Shown here: one piece after another, positions 47,543 through 58,698 of the stretch
Layout: every line of letters begins with the position of its first letter
Numbering within the stretch: position 1 is the stretch's first letter
NCBI RefSeq assembly: GCF_020360975.1
Contig: NW_025408671.1
Coordinates: 2,542,001-2,606,000 of the forward strand
Direction of reading: 5' to 3'
DNA: 64,000 bases
Origin: Hirsutella rhossiliensis
Taxonomy: Eukaryota; Ascomycota; Sordariomycetes; Hypocreales; Ophiocordycipitaceae
The notes under the pieces: model-generated
What the model saw: only the letters and a program-made list of their open reading frames with translations
Database searches by the model: none
What the model was told of the DNA's origin: nothing
Made by a program: the position numbers and the translations under genes

Positions 47543-47600
47543 TAGGTAGCTATACGTACAGCACCCAGGTAGTTATATAGGAAGGTAAGGTACCTAGTAC
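47543..47600. repeat. TAGGTACC-type palindrome cluster
   Basis: TAGGTAGC, CCCAGGTAG, GGTAAGGTACCTAGTAC and related units. This is the fourth such cluster in the window. Confidence 0.75.
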
Positions 47601-48453
47601 TGCCTCTCTTTCGTGTTAATCCCTCTTCCTTTCTCCGATGGTTAACCGGGGGAGCAAACTCGTGGAGCAGTGCCTTACGTAAGGCATGTATCTTGGAGAA
47701 CTTCCTTGCACCTAGAGGCAATCACCAACCCAACACCTCGCTCTCTCCTCGTCGTCTCTTTTTTTATTTCTATCGGCGGCACCACCTCTATTTTCCCTCC
47801 GCGTCCATCTTATTGATCGATGCCAGCGTGTGTGTGGCCCTGTTGCCTTTGTGTGTATGCATGCACATACAGTACATGCCACGCGCCTGGTCCGTCCCGT
47901 CCATTCTTCTCCGCACCAGCCATGGATGACGACGACGGCGCCTCTCTGTTCCTTTCCCCCCCTGCCCCCGGCGCCAGGCGAGGGGGCGGCCACTGTCGGG
48001 GCCCGCGGCGAATCACGGGCGGCAGCCAGGCTTTGGCGCCTGCGCCCGGGAGTCGTGCTTATGCAGGAACACTGCGCGCATCGCCGGCTGAGGCCTGCTC
48101 GCTCGTTTCAAGAGCTGTTGGCCGACCCCGTGCTTGGCGGTTCCGTCGACAGCCCGTCGGGGCCTGATCTCTTTGTCCGCCCTTGATTGCGTCGTCTTCT
48201 CCTATCCCCCGAACTCTCCTCTCCGCTTCTTCCGACCCATGTTCTCGTCGTTTGCTTGTAGAACCAATATCCGATAACCACCTGGACAGGGGGGGCCATC
48301 GACGTGTTGCTTGCATCTACAGCCCATCACTTGCATGCTTGCGTGCTCCGTCTCGTGTTGGTGGCTAGCTGTCCCTATTATACATGATACGGTCTAGTAC
48401 TGCATGCCTAACGCCGTCCTCTGTGCCTTGGCCATGGACGTGGGTTCCGTCCA

Positions 48454-48489
48454 TCCTCCTCCTCCTCCTCCTCCTCCTCCTCCTCCTCC
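48454..48489. repeat. (TCC)12 microsatellite
   Basis: An uninterrupted TCC trinucleotide run about 36 bp long, about 375 bp upstream of the DUF1996-WSC start. Confidence 0.92.
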
Positions 48490-48863
48490 GCCTCCTTTTC
48501 TTTCTTCTCCTGCGTCTCCTTTATACCCAAACCGCCTCCGCATTCTTTCCATTTCTTCCCCCTCTCCCCTCCCAACGTCGCTGAGCACGTCCTTTCTTTC
48601 TTACCACTCAAACAGCGTGAGCTCTGTTTGCTTCCTTCCTTCATTTGAACGTTGATCCTTGTCCGGCACCACGTTTTGGTCACTCATCGTCGCCGGCGTC
48701 CTTCATTCCCCGAGGTGCTCAGGTATCACCTTTAGGCATTCATTCACTTTCACTGCGCCGACTCTCTTCCTATATCCATATATCCATATATCCTGGCCCC
48801 TTTGATACATACCACGGCCCCGACTCTGTTATCCACTTCGCTCCTCCAACTGCCGCAACGAGA

Positions 48864-50720
48864 ATGAAGCCCGCCGTAGCAGCGGCCTTTGCGGCCTTGA
48901 TGGGCGCCACGGCCGCCAAGGACGAACGCACCTTTGCTGTCCTGCGCTTCAACAACAAGCAGCTGACCAAGGGCCGTATGGACCCCATCCGCAACCCGGG
49001 CGTGACGTCGGCGCACGTCCACAACATCCTCGGCGGCAGCGGATTCAGCACAAGCGCCAAGGGCCCGGACTTGCAAAAGGCAAAGTGCACCACGGCCAAG
49101 GTCAAGGGCGACAACAGCAACTACTGGTTCCCCTCGCTGTACTTCAGGGACCCCAAGACGGGCAAGTTCGAGGATGTCGAGCTCTTCTACGCCAACGCCT
49201 ACTACTTCTTCGAGGCCACAAACGACGACATCAAGGCCTTTCCCCTCGGCCTCAGCATCATCAGCGGCGATCCCGACATGCGCTCACCGCCCGCCGCCGG
49301 CGCCGTCACCAACCTGGATCCCTCCAAGGGGCCCGTCAACCCCATCAAGTGGACCTGTCCCCGCGACGGCAACCGCTACGACCCGCCCTCGTGGCCCGCC
49401 GACTCGGACGGCACGCTGGCTGGCATTGGCGATCCCGTCAACAAGGGCGAAGGCGTCGGCTTCCCCGACGTCAACTGTGACGGCTTCGCCTCCCCCCTCC
49501 GCGCCGACATCCACTTCCCCTCGTGCTACAACCCCGACGCCGGCCTGACCGACTACAAGAGCAACGCCGTCTTTCCCACTGAGAGCGCCGGCGGCAAGCA
49601 GGATTGCCCCAAGGGCCATGTCCACGTGCCGCATCTGTTCCTCGAGATCTACTGGAACACGCCGGCATTCAAGGATCGCTGGGAGCAGGGCAAGGACAAG
49701 CAGCCTTTCATCCTCTCCAATGGAGACTCTACCGGCTTCAGCCTCCATGCCGACTTCATGGCCGGCTGGGACGAGAAGGTGCTGCAGCGCATCATCGACA
49801 CATGCAACGCGGGCACTGCCGGCATGGACAAGTGCCCCGACTTGCCCCTCGGGCTCAACGAGGGCGACTGCACCATTGAGTCTTCGGTGAACGAGAAGGT
49901 CGATGGCGTCCTCGACTCGCTCCCTGGCAACAACCGCGTCTCCGGCTGGGCTTATGGCGGAAGCAATAGCTCCAGCCCGTCTGCCGGCGAAAAGCCCGCA
50001 TTGACCCCGAGCGCCTCCCGCCCTGACGCGTCCGGCCAGCCGACCAACGGCAAGGTCAGCCCGATCAAAAGGGTACAGGATAATTCGCAGATCAACTCGC
50101 CGGTTATTAAGAAGCCAGCCGAGCCGTCCACGGAGTCGTCGACGCACAACACCAACCCTGGGCCGACTGCAGACCCGGAAAAGGAGGCCCCCGTCCCGTC
50201 TGAGTCCGCCGAGGCGTCGTCGCATTCGGCCCCTGGCACTCCATCGCAGCCGACTGATGCCGCCGAATCCTCCGATTGCGCGCACAGGACCGTCACAGTT
50301 ACGCGCCAGATGCCCGCCGCGCCCACCAAGCCTGCCTCGAACTCGACCTGGTCCGTTGGTGGCTTCAAGTACGCCGGCTGTTTCAAGGATGCGAGCGAGC
50401 GAGCCCTCGGCGGCGTCATCCGCGCCGATCTGGGCTCCATGAGCAACGGAAAGTGCATCTCACACTGCAAGGCGGCCGGCTACGCACTGGCCGGAACCGA
50501 GTACGGCGGACAGTGCTACTGCGGAAACGAGCTGGTGGGCTCCCAACACCTCGATGATGGGAAATGCGAGATGCCCTGTGAAGGTGACGCATCGCAGGTC
50601 TGTGGCGGGGGCTGGGCTCTCTCCGTGTACAGCAAGGATGGCCATGCTGCGCTGAAGGGGACCAAGAGTCGACGGCATTTCCACCACCACGTGAGGCGGC
50701 ACCGCAGCTATCACTCCTGA
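48864..50720 (+). CDS. Secreted DUF1996 protein with C-terminal WSC domain
   Basis: A single exon of 618 aa from the ATG at 48864, the only ATG in this frame near the start. A signal peptide (MKPAVAAAFAALMGATAA) is followed by a DUF1996 domain (about residues 37-290) with its conserved MDPIRNPGVTSAHVHNILGG block, NYWFPSLYFRD, IKWTCPRDGNRYDPPSWPAD and HFPSCYNPDAGL. A long Ser/Pro/Thr-rich, probably O-glycosylated linker (about 370-495) leads to a WSC domain at 500-592: YAGCFKDASERALGG, KCISHCKAAGYALAGTEYGG, QCYCGNELVG, and CEMPCEGDASQVCGGGWALS. The C-terminus is His/Arg-rich. WSC domains bind polysaccharide; DUF1996 has conserved His residues of unknown role. The protein is likely exported to the wall or medium. 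No TM segment follows the WSC, so it is not a classical Wsc stress sensor. Confidence 0.92.
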   Translation: MKPAVAAAFAALMGATAAKDERTFAVLRFNNKQLTKGRMDPIRNPGVTSAHVHNILGGSGFSTSAKGPDLQKAKCTTAKVKGDNSNYWFPSLYFRDPKTGKFEDVELFYANAYYFFEATNDDIKAFPLGLSIISGDPDMRSPPAAGAVTNLDPSKGPVNPIKWTCPRDGNRYDPPSWPADSDGTLAGIGDPVNKGEGVGFPDVNCDGFASPLRADIHFPSCYNPDAGLTDYKSNAVFPTESAGGKQDCPKGHVHVPHLFLEIYWNTPAFKDRWEQGKDKQPFILSNGDSTGFSLHADFMAGWDEKVLQRIIDTCNAGTAGMDKCPDLPLGLNEGDCTIESSVNEKVDGVLDSLPGNNRVSGWAYGGSNSSSPSAGEKPALTPSASRPDASGQPTNGKVSPIKRVQDNSQINSPVIKKPAEPSTESSTHNTNPGPTADPEKEAPVPSESAEASSHSAPGTPSQPTDAAESSDCAHRTVTVTRQMPAAPTKPASNSTWSVGGFKYAGCFKDASERALGGVIRADLGSMSNGKCISHCKAAGYALAGTEYGGQCYCGNELVGSQHLDDGKCEMPCEGDASQVCGGGWALSVYSKDGHAALKGTKSRRHFHHHVRRHRSYHS

Positions 50721-52521
50721 GCCGAATGGCGACGAGGCCGCACGTGCCTTTGAGCAGGAAGCCTCTGGAAGCGAAGCAGGGCGCCCAGAGCGCCGTGTCT
50801 GATTGTTCGTCGCCGTCCTGGTACGGCAAATGATTCACATGGGATCTTACGGGATATGTGAATAGGGGCTAGAATGGTCTCTGGATGAGACCTCAAACGC
50901 CGGGTTCTTGTTGATACTTCGATTCTTGCCATGTGTATATTTTACGAGACGGCTGCATTGCCTGCTCAGTTCTTTTCTTGGCGCCTAGGCCAGTTCTTGG
51001 AAATGCTCAATTCATAGTATTTGAGACTGTTTCGAAGTCGTCTTGGAATGTCTCCCATGATGAGACTGTGTTGCCTGGACGAGTGCCACGCAGGAACATG
51101 GACCTCATCCACAGCTTCCGAACCCATGATGCCGTAGAAACTTCTCTTACTGCTGTTGCAGTTGCTGTTCTTTCTCAACGTAGCATGTACCGAGAACTGC
51201 GGGCAGCAGTTGTTAGCCAAAGCAATCTTGCTAACGCGTGAGCGGGGTAGACTTACACGAGAACCGGTTGGGAAACTCTTTTGGTTCCGAGGGCCATATC
51301 AGGGGCTTCAGCGTAAAGGTCCAGATGCGTCATAGTTGTAAGAGAAAGAGGAAAACAAAAGCCGCAGCTCAGATCGTTGCATGTCTTTGAAAAACTCCGA
51401 CCACATGCCGACGAGGAATTTACCAAGTTTTGCTTTCAATAATGGCCGACTCTGAGCACGCGGACCTATGGGCATTGCTTCGAAAGTTGACTGCCGATGT
51501 GCTAACCAATCTTGCTGGCAGCCGAATGCGTGAATCCTTGCTGCGAGAGCTAACGCTCGCATATATTTGGAAAGCTTTGGTCCGAAAGGCTACCCCTGCA
51601 GATCTCCCGCCAGGTGTTGACCTTCAAGCTTGAACCAAGAGGTTGGGCCAAAGTGTCGGGAGAAAGTCGAGGATACAAGGCCTGGCTCTGAGCAACTCCA
51701 GATTACCTTGAACCATCCCCTAACCCATTCACACAAAGTATGAAAGTCAAGTTGCATCTTGGTTGCCTCAAAGGCAGCTTAGGAACTTGTTATGGAGATG
51801 GTGTAAAAGACAAGCTCGGAGACTATGATTCCAGGTTTCATCAGTTCCGCCAGGGCGGAGCGAGGCCACAACTCGCCGATTAACGCGATCCAGGCCTGAC
51901 AGCGGCATCGTTTAGGCATCTTGAGCACCGAGAAGCTTTGCGCTCGAGTACCTGATATGTTTAATCGCCTTACAAACAAATACTGCAATCCTGACATTTT
52001 TACGATGGACGTATAAGTTATAGCAACTCTTTAATCCTCTACCAACCTCCAGAGTAGAGAAGTAGCGAAATATCCCGCCATATTGCAACAGCAGAGCATT
52101 CGGCTGCTTTCTGTCGTGTCTTATATCCGCCATTCTACGCACCCTTGCACGCAGATGCCCACGACATGCGCTGTACAGGATATAAAGCGGCCCTCGACCC
52201 TCCAAAATGCTGCCGTGCGACAGCCAAGATGTCACTTGATGCCTCTCCCTCTATTCGGGGCACCCCGTGCATCGCCGTCTAGACCGTCGTCGTTGATGAG
52301 GCGTATCCGTCACTCCAAACGCCCCACAGATGCCGAAATATCGGGTGCTTCCGAGGCAACCGCCATGATGGTGCAACTCATTAAACTCCGAGCCGAGTAT
52401 TCTGCGTCGACAAATGCCTCTGGAAATGGGGAAAAGAGAAACAAAAGAAAATGGGTATCGTGGACCCCGGACCGGCACCGAGACCAATCCTGGCTTCTCA
52501 CAAGGTCAACGGCCACGCACC
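50721..52521. other. 1.8-kb intergenic region, AT-richer, with coding-like scraps
   Basis: This stretch is visibly more AT-rich than its surroundings. On the minus strand it has a well-formed intron-like segment at about 51253-51192 (GTAAGT donor, GGCTAAC branch site, CCGCAG acceptor) followed by an 80-codon frame ending near 50968, but the frames on the two sides of that junction do not join without a stop. On the plus strand a 64-codon ATG frame at 51442-51633 (MADSEHADLWALLRKLTAD) is helix-like. I cannot build a complete gene. A degraded gene is possible. Confidence 0.4.
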
Positions 52522-54301
52522 TCACCTCGTCGCGGCACTGCTGTTACGCCTCTCTCTCTCAGCCTCGTCGGCTTCCGTGGCCGCCTCGTCTTCGGTCATC
52601 TGCGTGTGCTTGGACCGCATCATGTCGAGCACATGGGCAGCCTCGGCTGCATACTTGCATCTCATGCGGATTGCCGCGCCGTACTTGTAAAACAGGAAGG
52701 GGAACGGCACGCACGCGAGCGCAAGGAACGCGGGCACCGAACTCGCCCAGTGGATCCCAAGGCCGTCGTACATGTACGTCGTGAACAGGGGGAAGACGGC
52801 GCCAAAAAGCGATCGGAGAACCGAATTGGCGGCGAGGACCGACGCGGCGAAGATGACGTCTGGTGTACTTGTCAGCCGCCATCTCTGCAAACCGGGGGCA
52901 AGGGGCACCAACAAGAGTCAATGAGGTAGTTCATCAAGGACAGGAAGACCAGAACGATGCCGGCCGCGAAGAAAGCGGAACCAATTATGGGCACCACCCA
53001 GTGGACGTCGGTGCCGTTGGTCCAAGCGAACCAGAAGAGGCCTACCGGGAGCAGTATGGACCCGACCAGAGCAGGGGGCAGTCGAGCCTCGGGGGGAGCC
53101 ATGCCATTGGCCTTGGCCTCGGCCCGTTTATACCGCTTGTTGTCGAACATGGTTCCGACCGTGGCACACATCATGCCGACAGCAATGCCGGTGAAGGCCA
53201 GGCCACCGATGCCAGGCCTCCAGCCCCGGCCCTTTTGGAAGACGATGGGGAATGCGGCAAAGCACATGTAGAGGGTGCCATAAATGATGGCCATGTACAG
53301 GGACGTCAGGAGAACAATGGGCTCCTTGAAGAGGAGGATCCACGGGCGCGAGAGGGCGACCTTGAACTGGCGGCCGACGCTCTTCTTGGGCCCAGTGGCG
53401 TCGAGCTTGGAGATGTAGACCTTGCCCGTCTTCTTAGACAAGGCAGCGGCGCGCTTGCGGAGCAGGACGGGCGCGTACGTTTCCGGATAGACGACCGAGT
53501 TGATGATCCAGAGGAGGCCGGTAAAGATGGCCATCATGCCCTCGACCCATCTCCAGCCCTCGGCCTCACCGAGAAAGCCACCGGCAATGGGTCCTGTGTC
53601 GACACAGGTCAGCATCGAGGCGGAAGCCAAGGACGATGATGAGCACACCTACCGAGGGCGGGGCCCAGAAAGGGGGCCATTGCAAAGATGCTGGTGGCAA
53701 TGCCGCGCTCCGAGGCGGAGAACATGTCGGCAATGACGCCGCCGGCATTGGTCAGGGGCGAAGACCCAAAGGCACCGGCAAAGAAACGCAGCACGACGAG
53801 AGCGGCCATGGACGGGGCGCCCGCAGCCGCGGCGTTGAAGGCGGTCAAGGCCATGTAGGTGACGAAGAAGAGCTTTTGCCGACCATAGAGCTCCGAGAGC
53901 GGGGCCCAGATGAGCGGGCCGATGGCAAAGCCGAGGACGAACATGGAGACGCCGAGGATGACGATTTCGGACGAGACGCGGAAGTCGGCAATGATTTCAC
54001 CGACGCCGCCCGAGTAGGCGGAGCTGGCAAAGGAGACGGCGAGGGTGGAGAGGGCGGCGATGGAGGTGATGAGCCACTTGAAGGGCTTGGGAAAGGCCAT
54101 GGGATTGCGAGGGTCGTTGGGCAGGAAGTCGACCAGGTAGGGCGACTCGTCGGTGCCGTGGCCGGCATAGCTGCGGTTGAGGACTTGGTCGTCGACGCCG
54201 GCCTGGTCGAGGAGGACGCTCAAGTGTGAGATCTTTAGGGGCGGTCGTTGCAGCGACTCGACATCGCAGTCCGTGGTCGATGGCGAAGCAGCAGGCGCCA
54301 T
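52522..54301 (-). CDS. MFS drug:H+ antiporter (DHA1, Tpo/polyamine-exporter-like)
   Basis: Three exons, 54301-53653, 53593-52913 and 52859-52522, give 555 aa. The introns are 59 nt (GTAGGT donor) and 53 nt (GTTGGT donor, ACCAG acceptor); splicing the latter gives [20 protein letters not shown], the expected family sequence. The ATG at 54301 opens [15 protein letters not shown]. The N-terminal cytosolic segment ends in [14 protein letters not shown], then 12 hydrophobic segments are readable, with the MFS motif [12 protein letters not shown] (about 135-146) between TM2 and TM3 and [17 protein letters not shown] in TM5. The layout matches the DHA1 branch that includes Tpo polyamine and azole exporters of the plasma membrane. 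The substrate cannot be read from sequence. The C-terminal tail is Glu/Arg-rich. Confidence 0.92.
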
Positions 54302-56532
54302 GGCTGCAAGTCGGCGCAGGGCAAAGATGCCCGTGCTTTTCCGATGCAAGCGTGAGAAGGGCGAGGCGGGATGCTATGGGCGTAGAGGCCACAAGGGGCA
54401 CTGTTTCGATCGAGTCCTTCTCTTTTCCTCGCAGCCGAGGGTATCGAGAGATCAGGTAGCGTTGATGGAACACACGAAAGGACAAGCTTTTGGGGCGCGT
54501 TACATCGGATGCAACACGCTGGCGGGTGGAGGGTCTCGGTGTCGGAAGCGTGACGAGGCGATCCGAGACAAGGCGGCGGGAAGGAGGGAAGAGATGGAAA
54601 AAAGGGTGATGAGAGATGCACAGGCGAGGCGATGAGGAAAGGGAGAGGAGGACGGGGAGGGGACGGGGGGGCAAGATGCAGGTTCACTATACACAAGCAC
54701 CGCCATGGGAAACGTTTCACAACTTCGCAAGAGGGACCGCACCACAATGCAGCCAGACGAGCAGGCCAAACAGGCAGTTTATATTCGAGCTCGAGTGTGC
54801 GACGACGGCCCCGAACGGAAGCCAAAGGGGGTCAAGCCGCCTCCGGGGAGGGGAGGGAGCGCGTGGCGTAGCGCCCAACGGAGCCGGCGGGGGGCGTTTG
54901 TGAGTCGGCATCTGACGGGGGGCCGACGAGTTGGAAGGGAGCAGACATGGCGACATCGGGGAGAGACGAGTGGCAACGCGAGCAGAAGAGAAGCGTTGAG
55001 GCTCGCCAAGTTTGGGGGGGGCGTGGGGATGTGGAGGTGTGGAGGTTTGGTGTGCGTGTGCAGAAAAAAAAGGAAAATGTGGGTTTGCCGGGGATGAGAC
55101 GGACATCGGGTGATTGACTGCTTACCCGGCTGTACCCATCGAGTAGGCAGTACGGGGCCGTCGGCACCAAACCGGCCCAGAAACCCGTGTCGAGGAGACT
55201 CGGGGCTACTTCAGGCCCTCCGGGCAGGCAGCAACGGCCCCGCGGCTCTCGGGCGGGACCCACGGCCCGACGGGCTGATACACGCCCAGGGGCTTGGTAA
55301 TACCGCTTGTGCCTGCTGCAATGGGCTTGCGAGCCCGCTGAGCCGACAGCGACGCTCGAGACGAGCCAGCCAGTGTGCGCATCGACGGCGAAAGTATCGC
55401 GCCCTTTGCTTTCTTTTTTCCTCGTCGAGCCTCATCGGTCTGTCTCGCAACGGTTCGTCAGCCCGTGCGTCCAAGCAGCAAGCAGCAAGCAGATGGCCGA
55501 TTGGTCCATCATGGCTCGGCGCCGCCTGGATCTTCCATGTTCCATGTAATCAACCTAAACGGATACAGTACACACTCGGCTCCGGACTTTGGGTGCACTA
55601 AAGCCGGCCGTCCATGGCATCAATCTCTATTAGCGGAGCGGCCAATTAAGAACTTCTCCGCTGTCGTCGGCAAAATAGTCCAACTCCGACTCCGCGCCCC
55701 ACCGAGCAAAGCACCGATCCCGGCTGCTTTTTATTTCGCAATGTTGGGGTCTTGGGGATAAAATGATCCTTCTCATCGCACAACTGGGGGGATTTATCCA
55801 TCCTATTTTCTCCATGATATATAATTACTCACCCTCTTCCACTCTTTCCAAAAGTGCCCTACAACCGTGGGTGGCACCAGTTAGGGGCTCCTGTGCGTGC
55901 CTTTGGCTGGCCTATCATGCACATGCTGCACTTCTACAGCGCATGTCCTGTGTAGATGCAGCCGCTGCCTGCATGCGCCCCTGTCTGTGTCCTGTTTGTC
56001 CTGTTCTCGCTCGCCCGGAGCCTGAGCGAAAACAAAAAAAGCGTCCGAGGCACTGCTGAGACAGCGGCAGTGGCGCTAACCCAGAAACGACAGGGGGGTG
56101 TTGGTACACCCCGCTCTCGGATCCGAATGCTGGCCCGACTCGGCCGCCAGTCACCCGTCACCGAGTCTCGGTCAGCGCTTGAATGCTGTTGGCTGTTCTT
56201 CCTACTCTGCAGTACAGACTAGATTATTCCTCGGTCTCAGTTGTCGCCTCGACACCTCTCGCCCCAAAGCCGCTATAGCCCCCCTCCCCCCCTCCACCAT
56301 GACAACGCCATGCCATCTTTCATGAGACCAACCTCCCATCTCCAACCTTAGTTCCATCCGACCAAGAACCAGAGACAGCGAGCGGCTCGCTCCGTACTGC
56401 GGGGTCGCTGCTATAAATAGGAAGTCTTGAGTGTCAAAAGCACAATCGACGCCTCTGAAACTAGCCTGGACGTAGACAGCAGCCAGCCTGCTTTTCATTC
56501 GTCCGCCCCCACACGCGCCCGGCCCGGTGACC
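54302..56532. other. 2.2-kb intergenic region
   Basis: This lies between the MFS gene's start and the 3' end of the RCM1 gene. There are many short overlapping open frames but none with a domain. G-rich runs occur near 54650-54670 and 55013-55020, and a TACAGTA at 55564. It should contain the promoter and 5' UTR of the MFS gene and the 3' UTR of RCM1. Confidence 0.55.
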
Positions 56533-58339
56533 TCAGTCGCCGAAGCCATCCCACTCGTCGTCCTTCTTTTCGTCCTCGTCGCCACTGCCGCTGCTCCTCC
56601 CGCCCTCCTCCCTGTCCTCCCGCGGTACGAGTCGAACCGGCTCTCCGGTAGAGTTGAGCGCCGGCATCCCCAGCACATCTCGCACGATCCGCCCATTTTC
56701 GTCCCGTAAATATGGGTCCTCTTCGGCGCCGGCCGCCGCAGTCGCACCCGAATCTTCGGCGCCGTCCCGGGTGAACCCTGCCACAAAGAAGCCCATGACC
56801 CCCCGCCCGTCGTCCTTTTGCGACCGGATGCACCCATCAGCCACAGTTGCGTCGCCTTTGCAAGCCTCCGCCAACCCCCGCACCGGCCATTCTTTCATCC
56901 CGCTCACCTGTCTGTCCCTCGGCAGGATGCGCCAGCCTCGCTTCCGCGCCACGTCTGACTGCAGCGCTGCCATGACGACGGCTTCGTTCTCCTCGGAATA
57001 GACAGAGCACGTCGAGTACGTAACCTTTTTCGCCGCGGGGAATTGGAACGCGTGCAGCAGCAGCGTCAGCTGGAAGCTCGACAGCGCCTCCAGCCGTGCA
57101 GCGAGGTCCTTTTCAGTCTTGATGACCGTCTCGTTGCCGTCGTCGTCCCGCACCAGCTTTTCCGTCTCGTCTTGGACTTGGCTCAATTTTCTCTTGCGCG
57201 TTTTGGGGGAGCCGGGTCCCGCTGGTGCGCCTGGTACGTGAAGCTCGGGCATCGAGTCCCGGCCGATGATGCCGCTCCCGGAGCAACTCGGGTCGAGGAG
57301 CAAGGCCCCCACGTCCTTGAACTTGCCATCGCGCGGGTCGACCTGCAAGAAATCTTGCCCAAAGCCGATGCGCGTCATCGACTTGGACCCCGCTATCCGC
57401 ACCATCTTCTCCAGAGTCTGCGCCCTCCTGGTGTCTTTCTCAAAAGCGAAAATTGTCTGCGGCTTGGACGCAAACTCTGGGCTGTGTTGGTGCAGGATGG
57501 AGGCCAGGTGGGTTGTCTTGTTGCCCGGGGCCGCGCAGGCATCCACCACGTCGCCGTCCTCGGAGCGAGGGTCCAGTAGATAGGCCGGAAAGCATGACGC
57601 CTTGTCCTGGAGGATAATCTTGCCCGAGGCGTAGGCATCCGTCTTGCTCATGTCAATGCCTGGCGTGACGGCGACGAGGTTGGGGACGTGAGGATCGATA
57701 TAGAGATGCCTGCCAGGCTTGGAGACGACGTCGCCGATGCGTCCGGCCCTGGCATAGCCGGAGAAGGTTGACACGAGCTGTTCCTCAATGCTGCTGTGGA
57801 GTGCGTTGATGCGCACCCAGCGCGGGTAGCCGGCCTCCTCGCCGGCCGCATCCCTCTCAACCTGCTCCCTCAAGGCTTCGAGCGAGACTGCCTTGCGCCT
57901 CAGCCTGGCGCGGGTAAGCTCCGACTTGAGGCGGCCCTTGTGCCTCTCGACGCTCGTCCTCAGGCCATGACTCTGGGGCAGAGCGATGCCTCCCTTTGTG
58001 AGAAGCAAGTCGTGGACCAGCAGCAACGACAGGACGGGGGTAAGCTGGGAGCTCACAAAAGGTCAGCGAGCACAAATCGGACAAGTAGGAGCAAGGCAAG
58101 GCATGTACATATCCTCAAACAACCGCAGGGCAACCAACCTTGCGCTCGTGCTTGAGCAGCTCGGTGGCCTCAATGACCTCCTTGACGACGGGACTCCATT
58201 TGCTCGTCTCCAGGACCAGGGCGTAGAGCTGGTTGGGGTGCGACTTGATGTCCTTTCGGCCAAAGATGCGCGACTTCAGGCTTCCGCCCTCTGCGGACGG
58301 GGCAGACAAGACTTGGGCGGCCTCGTGGTAGAGAGACAT
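56533..58339 (-). CDS. rcm1: 25S rRNA m5C methyltransferase RCM1/NSUN5
   Basis: Two exons, 58339-58139 and 58044-56533 (94-nt intron, GTTGGT donor, CCCAG acceptor), give 570 aa. Exon 1 encodes MSLYHEAAQVLSAPSAEGGS and a helical N-terminal domain ending LLKHERK, which joins LTPVLSLLLVHDLLLTKGGI. The Rossmann domain carries QDKASCFPAYLLDP, SAM motif I DACAAPGNKTTHLA (about 236-249), motif IV LLLDPSCSGSG (about 315-325), and motif VI TYSTCSVYSEENE with the catalytic Cys at about 413. A basic insert (PKTRKRKLSQ) between motifs IV and VI may be a nuclear signal, and the C-terminus is acidic. Yeast Rcm1 methylates C2278 of 25S rRNA in the nucleolus. Both active-site cysteines are present, so the enzyme should be active. 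Confidence 0.94.
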
Positions 58340-58698
58340 TTTTCCATCGTGGCAGCAAGAAATGGCAGCTGAGGGAGCAAATTGTGTCGACGTAGGGCTG
58401 CAAGTACTTGATACTTTGTACAGTGTATTGGTATTGCCCATGTACTGTATGAGAGGGAGGACTCTGTGAGGCAAGCTACGGACCCTCTCCAGAGGAGAAT
58501 TCCCTTCGGCCCCGTTTTACGCGTGGCTGTAGCTTTCATCTTCACCGCTGCAGGTATACTGTTTATATACCCTCGCGGGCCATACTTCGGGCATCCTTTG
58601 GAATGCCCTGCCGCCATATCGGGAGGCCGGACTGAGCCTGGGCAGAAGCGCCCCAATGAAGTCAGCGTCTGGCCTCAACTCTTAGGGGAATGACCAAG
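58340..58698. promoter_or_regulatory. RCM1 upstream region
   Basis: 359 bp between the RCM1 start and the end of the decayed gene. It includes TGTACAGT at about 58418-58425 and TACTGTA at 58443-58449, both of the intergenic palindrome type. I see no gene. Confidence 0.5.

Larger units (their letters stand above)
44855..48863. other. 4.0-kb intergenic region
   Basis: I see no gene. It includes an 11-bp minisatellite at 46778-46822, a CT-rich stretch near 47376-47400, a TAGGTACC cluster at 47543-47600, TACTGTA/TACAGTA motifs at 47173 and 47868, and a (TCC)n run at 48454-48489. The frame of the following gene is open for about 220 nt upstream of its ATG but has no earlier ATG. Confidence 0.55.
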
